NCBI RefSeq assembly: GCF_034314165.1 | Contig: NZ_JAVIWK010000001.1 | Coordinates: 6,153,001-6,217,000 of the forward strand | DNA length: 64,000 bases | Source of the DNA: Pseudomonas sp. Bout1 | GTDB lineage: Bacteria > Pseudomonadota > Gammaproteobacteria > Pseudomonadales > Pseudomonadaceae | Direction of reading: 5' to 3' | Shown here: in pieces, positions 8,094 to 15,458 of the stretch | How the letters are laid out: each line of letters starts with the position of its first letter | How positions within the stretch are numbered: position 1 is the stretch's first letter | Made by a program: the position numbers and the translations under genes | The notes under the pieces: model-generated | What the model was told of the DNA's origin: nothing | The model's database searches: none | What the model saw: only the letters and a program-made list of their open reading frames with translations

Positions 8094-9425
8094 TTATTTC
8101 TTTTTGCGCGGCCCGGTATTGAACGCAGGCACCTTGCGCACCGGCTTGATCGAAGGCTCTGCCACCGATACCTCACCACTTTCCACCCACTTGCCCAGGT
8201 TGCGCTTGCCGCCACCGGAGGCCTTGGGTTTCTTCGGCTTTTTCGGCTTCTTCACCACCTGCCCCGTGGCATCGGTATCCGGCACGCGATGCTCCGGTTC
8301 AAAATCCTGCTCCATATTCCGGGTCAACGTCTGACGGGTCAGCATCTCAATGGCCGACAGCATGTTCACCTCATCGGCACACACCAGGGAAATCGCCTCA
8401 CCGGTGTTGCCCGCACGCCCGGTACGGCCGATGCGGTGAATGTAATCCTCGGCCACGATCGGCAGGTCAAAGTTGACCACCAGCGGCAAGTCTTCGATGT
8501 CCAGGCCACGGGCTGCCACGTCAGTAGCCACCAGGATCTGCACGTCGCTGCTCTTGAAGCGATCCAGCGCGCGCTGGCGAGTCGCTTGTGGCTTGTCGCC
8601 GTGAATCCCGTCGGCATTGATGCCCAGGCCCTGGAGTTTTTCGACCAGCGCGTCCACGCCGTTTCGAGTCTTGGCGAACACCAGCACCTGCTTCCAGCGG
8701 CCCTTGCGCATCAGGTGCACAAACAGCTCCGCCTTGCGCTTCTTGTCCACCGGCACCACCCATTGCTTGACGGTGTTGGCGGCGACGTTGCGCGGGCTGA
8801 CTTCGACGGTCAGCGGGTCAATCAGCATCTGCCCGGCCAACTGGCGGATTTCGTCGGAGAAGGTTGCGGAGAACAGCAGGGTCTGGCGCTTTTTCGGCAA
8901 CATGCGGTAAATGTTCGCCAGTTCTTCGGAGAAGCCCAGGTCGAGCATGCGGTCGGCTTCATCCAGCACCAGGGTTTGCAGCTGGTTGAGCTTCAGCGCG
9001 TTCTGGCGGAACAGGTCGATCAGGCGGCCAGGGGTGGCGACCAGCACATCAACGCCCTTGCGCAGCTTCATCATCTGCGGGTTGATGCTCACGCCGCCGT
9101 ACACGGCGTAAGTGGTCAGCGGCAAGTTTTGCGCGTACTCGGCGACGCTGGCGTGAACCTGCTCGGCCAGCTCGCGGGTCGGGCACAGGATCAGCGCACG
9201 CACCGAGTTGGCGCTGACTTTCGGCCCTTCCATGGTCAGCAGTTGCAGCAGCGGCACGGCGAAACCGGCGGTTTTGCCGGTGCCGGTCTGGGCCGCAGCC
9301 ATCAGGTCGCGACCGGCCAGTACCGCCGGAATGGCTTGCGCCTGCACCGGCGTCGGGGTCTGGTAGCCAAGCGTCTCAAGGGCGCGCAGCAAGGGTTCGA
9401 TCAGGCCAAGTGTGGCGAAAGTCAT
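8094..9425 (-). CDS. rhlE: DEAD-box ATP-dependent RNA helicase
   Basis: 443 residues. All helicase motifs are visible in order: Q motif GYQTPTPVQAQAIP, motif I AAQTGTGKTAG, Ia PTRELAEQ, Ib TPGRLIDL, II LDEADRMLD, III FSATFS, IV VLVFAKTRN, V VATDVAARGLDIEDL, VI YIHRIGRTGRAG. The C-terminus is a basic Lys/Pro tail (several KKPKKP copies) typical of RhlE, which helps RNA binding. RhlE proteins remodel ribosome-assembly intermediates and take part in RNA turnover. The start ATG begins the family's MTFATLGLIEPLL opening. It is a single gene, terminating into the REP pair on its left. Confidence 0.95.
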   Translation of the reverse strand: MTFATLGLIEPLLRALETLGYQTPTPVQAQAIPAVLAGRDLMAAAQTGTGKTAGFAVPLLQLLTMEGPKVSANSVRALILCPTRELAEQVHASVAEYAQNLPLTTYAVYGGVSINPQMMKLRKGVDVLVATPGRLIDLFRQNALKLNQLQTLVLDEADRMLDLGFSEELANIYRMLPKKRQTLLFSATFSDEIRQLAGQMLIDPLTVEVSPRNVAANTVKQWVVPVDKKRKAELFVHLMRKGRWKQVLVFAKTRNGVDALVEKLQGLGINADGIHGDKPQATRQRALDRFKSSDVQILVATDVAARGLDIEDLPLVVNFDLPIVAEDYIHRIGRTGRAGNTGEAISLVCADEVNMLSAIEMLTRQTLTRNMEQDFEPEHRVPDTDATGQVVKKPKKPKKPKASGGGKRNLGKWVESGEVSVAEPSIKPVRKVPAFNTGPRKKK

Positions 9426-9473
9426 GGAATTACCGTAGGAAAAGTTCAGCGCAAGGTCGCAATGCGCCGCAGT

Positions 9474-10370
9474 TTACCCTAAAACCGGTTTCGGCTTTCG
9501 CCACTGTGGCAGGCTGATCAGCAGCACCGCGCTGATGATCACCAACATCGCCAGGGCTTCTTCCGTGCCGATGGTCTCGCCCACAAACACGATGCCGAGC
9601 AACACCGCCACCGCCGGGTTGACGTAGGCATAGCTGGTGGCTGCGGCCGGGCGCACATGCTTGAGCAGGTACATATAGGCATTGAAGGCGATAATCGAAC
9701 CGAACACGGTCAAGTACGCCAGGGCCAGCCAGCCTTCCAGCGGCGGCATGGCCTGCAGGTGTTCGCCACTGACGGCACTGAGCACCAGCAGCACCGCACC
9801 TGCGATCAGCATCTCCGCCGCGCTGGCCATGGCGCCCTGGGGCAGCGGCAAGTGCTTGCTCCACACCGACCCAAAGGCCCAGGCCGCCGCCGCAAAAATC
9901 AGCAAGGCTGCGCCGCTCGGGCTCGACTGCAGGTTGGAGCCCATATTGAGCATGGCGATGCCGATAATCCCCAGCACTACCCCGGCCCATTCCAGGCGGG
10001 TATTACGCGCGCCCCAGAAATAGCCGCAGAGCAGGGTAAACAACGGCACGGTCGCCACCGCCAACGCGGCAACCCCGGAAGCCACACCCGTATGTTCGGC
10101 CACACTGACCGCGCCGTTACCGAAGGTCAGCAGCAAAATGCCGATCTTGGCGGCGGCCTTCCACTGCACCCAGGTCGGCGCCGGCGCCCCGCGCCAGCGC
10201 AGGAAGGCATACATCAGCGCGCCCGCCGTCATGAAGCGAATCCCCGCCAGCAACAACGGCGGCCAGTACTCCACGCCAATGCGAATCACCAGGTAGGTAG
10301 ACCCCCAGATCACGTACAACGCAAAAAAGGCAGCGATCAACGGTAAGGGAAAGCGACGTGGGCCAGGCAT
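9474..10370 (-). CDS. yedA: EamA-family exporter YedA
   Basis: 298 residues with about ten membrane helices in two EamA repeats. The opening LIAAFFALYVIWGSTYLVIRIGVE, GIRFMTAGALMYAFL and the late SYAYVNPAVAVLLGIVFVGE closely follow E. coli YedA. YedA-type proteins are presumed drug or metabolite exporters; the substrate is unproven. The ATG at 10370 is preferred over an upstream TTG at 10394 because homology begins at the ATG. It is divergent from the Lrp-type regulator on its right, which makes that regulator a natural candidate to control it, as with other amino-acid exporters paired with Lrp-family regulators. Confidence 0.9.
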   Translation of the reverse strand: MPGPRRFPLPLIAAFFALYVIWGSTYLVIRIGVEYWPPLLLAGIRFMTAGALMYAFLRWRGAPAPTWVQWKAAAKIGILLLTFGNGAVSVAEHTGVASGVAALAVATVPLFTLLCGYFWGARNTRLEWAGVVLGIIGIAMLNMGSNLQSSPSGAALLIFAAAAWAFGSVWSKHLPLPQGAMASAAEMLIAGAVLLVLSAVSGEHLQAMPPLEGWLALAYLTVFGSIIAFNAYMYLLKHVRPAAATSYAYVNPAVAVLLGIVFVGETIGTEEALAMLVIISAVLLISLPQWRKPKPVLG

Positions 10371-10531
10371 TGGGCAAGCTCTGCGGCAGGACAAAGGAGC
10401 GTTATTTTAGAAATCCCCGGCAGTAAACATAAGTTACAAAACCTGTTTAAAGCGCCAGTACACTTTTCAAAACATGGTTATCAAGGCTATAAACCGTGGA
10501 TTCGAAAGCCACGTGTTCCAGGAGCCTTATC

Positions 10532-10993
10532 ATGGACAAATACGACCGCATGCTTCTCAGCGCCCTGCTGGACGACGGCCGCGCGTCCTACGCGCAATTG
10601 GCGCGCACGGTGAACCTGTCGGCACCTGCCGTGGCCGAGCGAGTGGCGAAGCTGGAAGCCAGCGGGGTGATTACCGGGTACCAGGCCAAGGTCGACCTGT
10701 CGAAGGTGGGGTTGCCGATCCAGTGCGTGATTGAGTTGCGCCTGACCAATCATGGGAGCCAGAAGGTTTACGACGCGCTGGCGGAAATTCCGGAGTTGAC
10801 CGAATGCCATCGGGTGACCGGGGATCCGTGCGTGATCATGCAGGCGGCGGTGGGTTCGATGCCGGAGCTGGAGAGCCTGATTAACCGGGTGGCGAAGTTC
10901 GGGTTCAGCAAGACCTCGATCATCTTGTCGAGCGCGATAGAGCGGCGGGTGCCGTTGGGGCAGTTGGAAGGGAATGGGAGGAGTGGTGGGTGA
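10532..10993 (+). CDS. Lrp/AsnC-family transcriptional regulator
   Basis: 153 residues. The N-terminal helix-turn-helix spans about residues 2-60 (DKYDRMLLSALLDDGRAS, then LARTVNLSAPAVAERVAKLE). The C-terminal RAM ligand-binding domain follows, with the family's VTGDPCVIMQAAVGSMPELE segment. The ATG is preceded by AGGAG at a proper distance; an upstream in-frame ATG at 10496 is rejected. Such regulators sense amino acids and often control the adjacent transporter, here the divergent yedA. Effector unknown. Confidence 0.92.
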   Translation: MDKYDRMLLSALLDDGRASYAQLARTVNLSAPAVAERVAKLEASGVITGYQAKVDLSKVGLPIQCVIELRLTNHGSQKVYDALAEIPELTECHRVTGDPCVIMQAAVGSMPELESLINRVAKFGFSKTSIILSSAIERRVPLGQLEGNGRSGG

Positions 10994-11000
10994 TCTATCG

Positions 11001-11090
11001 CCATCGCGGGCAAGCCCGGCTCCCACCCTTTGATCGCATCCAGCCCAGGCGGCGCGCTCAAATGTGGGAGCTGGGCTTGCCTGCGATGAC
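11001..11090. repeat. REP pair, main class, arms in reversed (tail-to-tail) order
   Basis: One arm reads CATCGCGGGCAAGCCCGGCTCCCACC and the second reads GTGGGAGCTGGGCTTGCCTGCGATG. Here the CTGCGAT ends face outward, the reverse of the usual arrangement at 3383, 15357 and 21524; the element at 45854 shares this orientation. Confidence 0.8.
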
Positions 11091-11220
11091 GTCAGTAGCT
11101 TCACCACTTTCATTTTTTCGAAGATGCCCTGGTACGGGCGGTAGCTTCAGAAAGCTCACCGAGGTTTTTCAGATAAATAGCGGGGTTTTGAGAGGGGGCC
11201 GCTTCGCGGCCCAACGGGGG

Positions 11221-11306
11221 ACAAGCCCCCTCACCACAACAAGCCCTCTCACCACAACAAGCCCTCTCGCCACAACAAGCCCCCCACAATAAGCCCCATC
11301 ACCACA
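11221..11306. repeat. 18-bp tandem repeat array (5 units)
   Basis: Five head-to-tail units of ACAAGCCCYCTCRCCACA occupy this stretch: three full 18-base units (11221, 11239, 11257), one shortened to 14 bases (11275) and a divergent final unit (11289). The unit resembles the end of the GGGGCAAGCCCCCTCGCC REP class, so the array probably arose by slippage on a REP half-site. Confidence 0.85.
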
Positions 11307-11356
11307 GGGGGCCCCTCTTCACAGAAAGTATCCAACCATAGGGAATGGTGCAGGAA

Positions 11357-11968
11357 TCAGAACCCGCGATGCTTCTTCAGGTGATCATTGATCTTCGCCG
11401 CCGGAACCTTCTGCAAGCTGCACAGCAATTCGTGTGACAACTCCCGCAACCCATGGGTGCGGCGCAGTTCCTGGGCCAGGTGAGCGGTCAGGTTCGCCGC
11501 CATCTCCGCATCCGCCATCGCCCGGTGAGCTTTGCCGGTGTGGGGCAGTTGGGCAAATGAGGTCAGCGTGCCCAGCTTGTGATTCGGCGCCGCCGGCATC
11601 AAGCGCCGCGCCAATAACAGCGAACAGGCAAACTTCTGCAAACGGGTACGTCGGATCAACCCCAGCTCGAAATCCCAGAATTTCTGGTCAAACGCGGCGT
11701 TGTGCGCCAGCAACGGCGTGGTGCCGACAAACTCGTTCACCTCGTTCATCACTCGCTCCGCCGACGGCGCGGTGCGCAGCATGGCGTTGCTGATGCCGGT
11801 CAGTTGCTCGATAAACCCCGGCACGCGCACGCCGGCGTTCATCAGGCTCTGGTAGCGGTCCACGATCTGGCCCTGCTCTAGGATGACCACGGCGATTTCC
11901 GTGGCCCGGCAGCTGCTGCTCGGCTGGATGCCGGTGGTTTCAAAGTCGATGACCGCTATACGTTCCAA
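11357..11968 (-). CDS. DEDDh 3'-5' exonuclease (DnaQ-like)
   Basis: 203 residues. Exo I is IDFETTG with metal ligands Asp8 and Glu10. Exo II is the HNAAFDQKF block, and exo III is HRAMADAEMAA with His and Asp, so the DEDDh catalytic set is complete. The protein is a stand-alone proofreading-type or RNA/DNA 3' exonuclease; the C-terminal ~35 residues are basic. Its apparent start is TTG, since homology begins exactly there and no ATG or GTG lies upstream before the previous stop. It starts 24 bases after the stop of the NYN-domain gene and is likely in one operon with it. It is distinct from the DNA polymerase III epsilon subunit, which is longer. Confidence 0.85.
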   Translation of the reverse strand: MERIAVIDFETTGIQPSSSCRATEIAVVILEQGQIVDRYQSLMNAGVRVPGFIEQLTGISNAMLRTAPSAERVMNEVNEFVGTTPLLAHNAAFDQKFWDFELGLIRRTRLQKFACSLLLARRLMPAAPNHKLGTLTSFAQLPHTGKAHRAMADAEMAANLTAHLAQELRRTHGLRELSHELLCSLQKVPAAKINDHLKKHRGF

Positions 11969-11992
11969 ACCTGTTCCAACTCCGTCAAAAAA

Positions 11993-12469
11993 CTATTTAA
12001 GCAACAACGCGCCTTCGATCGGCACGTAGCGGCTGGCGGCGCGTATCAATGAGTTGGCCGTCAGCCCCGGTACGCCGTAGGCCACGGCTTCGACGCCGTG
12101 CTTGTGGATGATGCGGTCCAGCAGCATGTCGAAATCACCGTCGCCGGAGGCCAGCACCACTTCGTCGACATGGGCGGCGGCGTCCATGATGTCGATGGTG
12201 ATGCCCACGTCCCAGTCGCCCTTGGCCGAGCCGTCGCTGCGCTGGATGTAGGGCTTGAGCTTCACGGTAAAACCGAGGTTGCGCAGGATCTGCTGGAATT
12301 GCTGCTGCTTGCTGTCGCCACGGTCGATGGCATAGGCGTACGCTTCGACAATCTGCCCGCGCTGGCTGATGTCAGCCCACAGGGCGGCGTAGTTGAAGTG
12401 ACAGCCGTACGCCTGGCGCACGGTGTAGTAGAGGTTTTGTACGTCGGCGAACACGGCTATCTTTTTCAC
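11993..12469 (-). CDS. NYN-domain (LabA/DUF88, PIN-like) putative RNase
   Basis: 158 residues. The NYN fold signatures are the N-terminal FADVQNLYY (Asp9), a central GDWDVGITIDIM with two acidic residues, and LASGDGDFDMLLD. These give the four acidic metal ligands of PIN-like nucleases, so it is probably a catalytically active RNase. The start is GTG, preceded by GAGGA eight bases upstream. It is followed closely by the DEDDh exonuclease, suggesting a two-gene nuclease unit. The family is widespread, with little known about its role in bacteria beyond RNA cleavage; the substrate is unknown here. Confidence 0.85.
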   Translation of the reverse strand: MKKIAVFADVQNLYYTVRQAYGCHFNYAALWADISQRGQIVEAYAYAIDRGDSKQQQFQQILRNLGFTVKLKPYIQRSDGSAKGDWDVGITIDIMDAAAHVDEVVLASGDGDFDMLLDRIIHKHGVEAVAYGVPGLTANSLIRAASRYVPIEGALLLK

Positions 12470-12554
12470 CGCAAATCCTCATGACACGCGCATGGACCCC
12501 AAGCTCAAGGGCTCGGAAAGGTTGCCAGTATGCCAGCCACACGGAAGTTTCCGA

Positions 12555-12587
12555 GAAAAATCAGCCCGGGGCGACGAAGCGCCCCGG
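12555..12587 (-). terminator. intrinsic terminator of the DUF2076 gene
   Basis: Reading leftward from the stop at 12599, an 8-bp perfect GC stem (CCGGGGCG / CGCCCCGG, loop six bases) is followed by a T-run of five after a short spacer. Stem position and tail fit a Rho-independent terminator. Confidence 0.65.
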
Positions 12588-12598
12588 TCGAGTGGGGG

Positions 12599-13369
12599 TC
12601 AGACGAAGGAATCGTCGTCGCCAAAGGAGGAGGAGTCGTCGGAATAGTCGTTGTCGGCGAAGCTGTCAGATGAGTTGTCGCTGCCCCAGCTGTCATTGCC
12701 GGCGAATTTCTGGTCGTCGTTGCCCCAGTTGCTGTTGTCGCTCGCCGGGGCCGGCTCTTCGCGGATAATTTCTTCAACCACTTGCGGCTGTTGCGAGTTG
12801 TGGCTGAACAGGCTGCTGATGCCTTCTGCCAGCATCACACCACCGGCCACGCCGGCTGCGGTTTTCAGTGCGCCGCCAAGGAAGCCGCTGCCGATTGGCG
12901 CTGCGGGTGCCTGTTGTGGCTGCTGGTAATTCTGCTGCGGGGCGCCATAGTTCAGCTGCGGTGCAGGTTGCCCGCCAAACGACGGACGCGCCGGCTCACG
13001 CCAGCCACCGCCCGACGGCGCAGGTGCGCTCTGGGTGGGTTGTGGGTCGCGGGAGCCGCCGCCAAAGATGCTCGACAGGAAACCGCCACTGCTCGGTGCA
13101 GGCTGCGCCGCCTGGGACTTGGCCTGTTGCAGTTGGTCCTGCAATTGCTGGATCTGCTCGGCCTGCTGCTTGTTCTGCGCATCAAGGCTCTTGATCGCAT
13201 GCTCTTGCACCAGAATCGACTGGGTCATGTAGTACGCAGCGGCCGGTTGGCGAGTGACGTGTTCCTTGATCCGCGCTTCGGCCTGGGCGTCGCGGGGGGC
13301 TGAGTCCGTTTCGGCTTGCTGCAACCGTGAAAACAGTCCGTCGATCAGGGTTTGCTCTTCGCTGTTCAT
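12599..13369 (-). CDS. DUF2076 protein
   Basis: 256 residues in three parts. The N-terminal ~95 residues form a helical, coiled-coil-like domain (MNSEEQTLIDGLFSRLQQAE and later NKQQAEQIQQLQDQLQQ). A middle segment is rich in Pro, Gln, Gly and Ala with SSGGFLSSIFGGGSRD. A glycine/alanine helix follows (FLGGALKTAAGVAGGVMLAEGISSLF, about residues 165-190). The last ~45 residues are an acidic Asp/Ser low-complexity tail. This is the DUF2076 layout, described as periplasmic-ligand-binding-sensor-like in databases but without a proven role. It has a clear ATG and its own terminator. Confidence 0.85.
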   Translation of the reverse strand: MNSEEQTLIDGLFSRLQQAETDSAPRDAQAEARIKEHVTRQPAAAYYMTQSILVQEHAIKSLDAQNKQQAEQIQQLQDQLQQAKSQAAQPAPSSGGFLSSIFGGGSRDPQPTQSAPAPSGGGWREPARPSFGGQPAPQLNYGAPQQNYQQPQQAPAAPIGSGFLGGALKTAAGVAGGVMLAEGISSLFSHNSQQPQVVEEIIREEPAPASDNSNWGNDDQKFAGNDSWGSDNSSDSFADNDYSDDSSSFGDDDSFV

Positions 13370-13548
13370 GGCGACCTCGTTAGATTGCCGGTAGAAATCT
13401 TCGCCTTGCGCACGATGTGCAAGGTACAGCCTAGTTATGGGGCTGTTACTGATTGTTTCAATAGCCTTTACGTAAGGTTTACGTTTGCTTGCATCTGGTC
13501 ATGATCGGTTAAAGTAACGCCCTTGCTTTTCGGCCTGTGAAGACCCTG

Positions 13549-14208
13549 ATGAATCCGTTAGACGTACTGCGCGACTCCTTCTTCTTTTTCAAGCGCAACC
13601 TGGGCGCCATCGTGCAGTTGTGCCTGCCATTGGTGATTCTCGAAGCGCTGCTGCAACAGGTGCTCGACCACACCCTCGGCCCTGACGCGTTTCCCGGTTA
13701 CAGCGTGATCGTCGGGCTGCTGGTGTATCCGCTGTACACCGGCGCGCTGATCCTGTTCCTCGACGCCCGTACTCGTGGCGAATCGCCGCGCACCCTGGAC
13801 GTGCTCGCCATGGCCTTGAGCCTGTGGCCGCGGTTTGCCTTGCTGACGGCGGTCAGCACGCTGCTGATCCTGCTGGGCCTGTCGCTGTATTTCCTGCCGG
13901 GCCTGTGGCTGATGGTGGTGCTGGCCTTCGCCGAGTACCTGCTGGTGCTGCGCGGCATGTCGGCGCTGTCGGCCATGAAAGAAAGCCTGCGCCTGACCCG
14001 GGGGCACTTCTGGCGCATCCTCGTGTGCCTGCTGTGCGTGATGACCCCGCTGTGGCTGCTCAAAGGTGCCAGTGTGGCGGTCTACCCAGACCCGAATCCG
14101 CTGCTGGGCCTGCTGATCGACAGCGCACAAAGCTTCCTGCAATTGTTCACAAGCGTGGTGTTGTTCCGCCTGTTCATGTTGATTGGTGGCGACGCCGACG
14201 CGCGGTGA
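13549..14208 (+). CDS. YciC-family inner-membrane protein
   Basis: 219 residues, mostly hydrophobic, with about five or six predicted helices (for example LGAIVQLCLPLVILEALLQQ, VGLLVYPLYTGALILFL, FALLTAVSTLLILLGLSLYF, then HFWRILVCLLCVMTPLWLL). The start with a conserved Arg-Asp-Ser then FFFFKRN matches the YciC/UPF0259 family. Function of the family is unknown. The ATG at 13549 is used; an in-frame GTG twelve bases upstream is possible. It is followed 41 bases later by the phosphodiesterase-like gene, probably in one transcript. Confidence 0.82.
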   Translation: MNPLDVLRDSFFFFKRNLGAIVQLCLPLVILEALLQQVLDHTLGPDAFPGYSVIVGLLVYPLYTGALILFLDARTRGESPRTLDVLAMALSLWPRFALLTAVSTLLILLGLSLYFLPGLWLMVVLAFAEYLLVLRGMSALSAMKESLRLTRGHFWRILVCLLCVMTPLWLLKGASVAVYPDPNPLLGLLIDSAQSFLQLFTSVVLFRLFMLIGGDADAR

Positions 14209-14249
14209 TATGCTCCGGGCCTTGTCCTGCAACGCCATAAGCCGAGCCG

Positions 14250-15338
14250 ATGACCCGATTACTGCGCATTACCTTGCTGGGCCTGCTGATGCTTGCGGCC
14301 CTGCTGACCGGCTTGATCTACAGCCTGACCTGGCGCCCTGACGCCAAGGAAACCCTGCCCATCCGCTGCGTCGCGCCCCGAGCGCCGACCCTGTCGCCGG
14401 GCCAGGCCCTCAAGGTGATGACCTGGAACGTGCAGTACCTGGCGGGCAAGAACTACGTGTTCTGGTACGACACCCCGGACGGCAGCGGCCCGGACGACCG
14501 CCCCACCGTTGAAGACATGGCCGCAAGCCTCGACGAAGTGACGCGGGTGATCCGCGACGAGCAGCCAGACATCCTGCTGTTGCAGGAAGTCGACGAAGGC
14601 GCCAAGCCTTCCAGCTACCAGGACCAACTGGCCTTGCTCCAGGAGCGCCTGGCCGACCTGTACCCGTGCAGCGCCCAGGCATTCGACTGGAAAGCCGACT
14701 TCGTGCCCGACCTGCATATCTTCGGCAGCGTCGGCCGCAAGCTGGTGACCATGAGCCGCTACCAGATCGAACACGCCGAGCGCCTGCAATTGCCGGTGGC
14801 GCGTACCAACCTGATCAGCCGGCAGTTCCAGGCCAAGCCCGCGTTGTTGCTGACCTACCTGCCGTTGAGCGATGGCGGCCAGTTGGCCGTGCTCAATACT
14901 CGCCTGGACGGCACGGCCCCGGGGCACAACGCCGTGCTGGAACAGGTGCAGGCGACCGTCAAGCTGGTGGATAAATTCGAAAGCCGTGGCACGCCATGGC
15001 TGATGGGTGGGGATTTCAACCTGTTGCCGCTGGGGCAATTCCTGCGCCTGGATGCCGGCAAGCGCGGGCAGTATTCGCCGGACAGCGAGCTGCATCTGCT
15101 GTGGGAAAAATACCCGATGATCCCGAGCAACAGCCAATCCAGCGGGATTGACCGGGACCAGTGGCTGACGTATTTCCCGAATGACCCGACAGTAGAGGGG
15201 CCGGATCGTACGCTGGACTACCTGTTCTACAGCTCGCGGATCAAAAAGGTGGAGAGCAAGGTGCGCCAGAGCGATACCGTGCGCATCTCCAATCATTTGC
15301 CGGTGATTGCGCGGTTCCTGTTGCCTGCCGCGCAGTAA
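14250..15338 (+). CDS. membrane-anchored endonuclease/exonuclease/phosphatase-family protein
   Basis: 362 residues. A single N-terminal membrane helix (about residues 5-27, LRITLLGLLMLAALLTGLIYSL) anchors an EEP-fold domain. Conserved motifs are VMTWNVQYL, LLQEVDEG (metal-binding Glu), GGDFNLLPL (Asp, Asn) and the C-terminal SNHLPVIARF (catalytic His). The EEP superfamily cleaves phosphodiesters in nucleic acids, phosphoinositides or sphingomyelin; the membrane anchor and external orientation make a lipid or extracytoplasmic substrate plausible, but that is inference. Likely co-transcribed with the preceding YciC-family gene. Confidence 0.87.
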   Translation: MTRLLRITLLGLLMLAALLTGLIYSLTWRPDAKETLPIRCVAPRAPTLSPGQALKVMTWNVQYLAGKNYVFWYDTPDGSGPDDRPTVEDMAASLDEVTRVIRDEQPDILLLQEVDEGAKPSSYQDQLALLQERLADLYPCSAQAFDWKADFVPDLHIFGSVGRKLVTMSRYQIEHAERLQLPVARTNLISRQFQAKPALLLTYLPLSDGGQLAVLNTRLDGTAPGHNAVLEQVQATVKLVDKFESRGTPWLMGGDFNLLPLGQFLRLDAGKRGQYSPDSELHLLWEKYPMIPSNSQSSGIDRDQWLTYFPNDPTVEGPDRTLDYLFYSSRIKKVESKVRQSDTVRISNHLPVIARFLLPAAQ

Positions 15339-15356
15339 CTAGCACTGCAAAATGGT

Positions 15357-15440
15357 GTGGGAGCTGGCTTGCCTGCGATAGCATCGCCGCGGTGCCACTG
15401 AAAACCGAGCTGCCTGCATCGCAGGCAAGCCAGCTCCCAC
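15357..15440. repeat. REP pair, GTGGGAGCTGGCTTGCCTGCGAT class
   Basis: Two perfect-length arms face each other with a central GCGGTGCCACTGAAAACCG linker; lies between convergent genes. Confidence 0.88.
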
Positions 15441-15458
15441 ATTTGATCTTCATCGCGC

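Larger units (their letters stand above)
10994..11356. other. 363-bp intergenic region without a gene
   Basis: No convincing coding sequence lies here. It contains an outward-facing REP pair on the left, a unique stretch around 11091-11190, a degraded REP remnant (GGGGGCCGCTTCGCGGCCC) near 11195-11213, and an array of 18-base tandem repeats. Both flanking genes end here (convergent), so it looks like a repeat sink. Confidence 0.7.

Noticed and set aside
11221..11306. CRISPR array
   Set aside because: Units abut each other with no spacers, and no cas genes are nearby.
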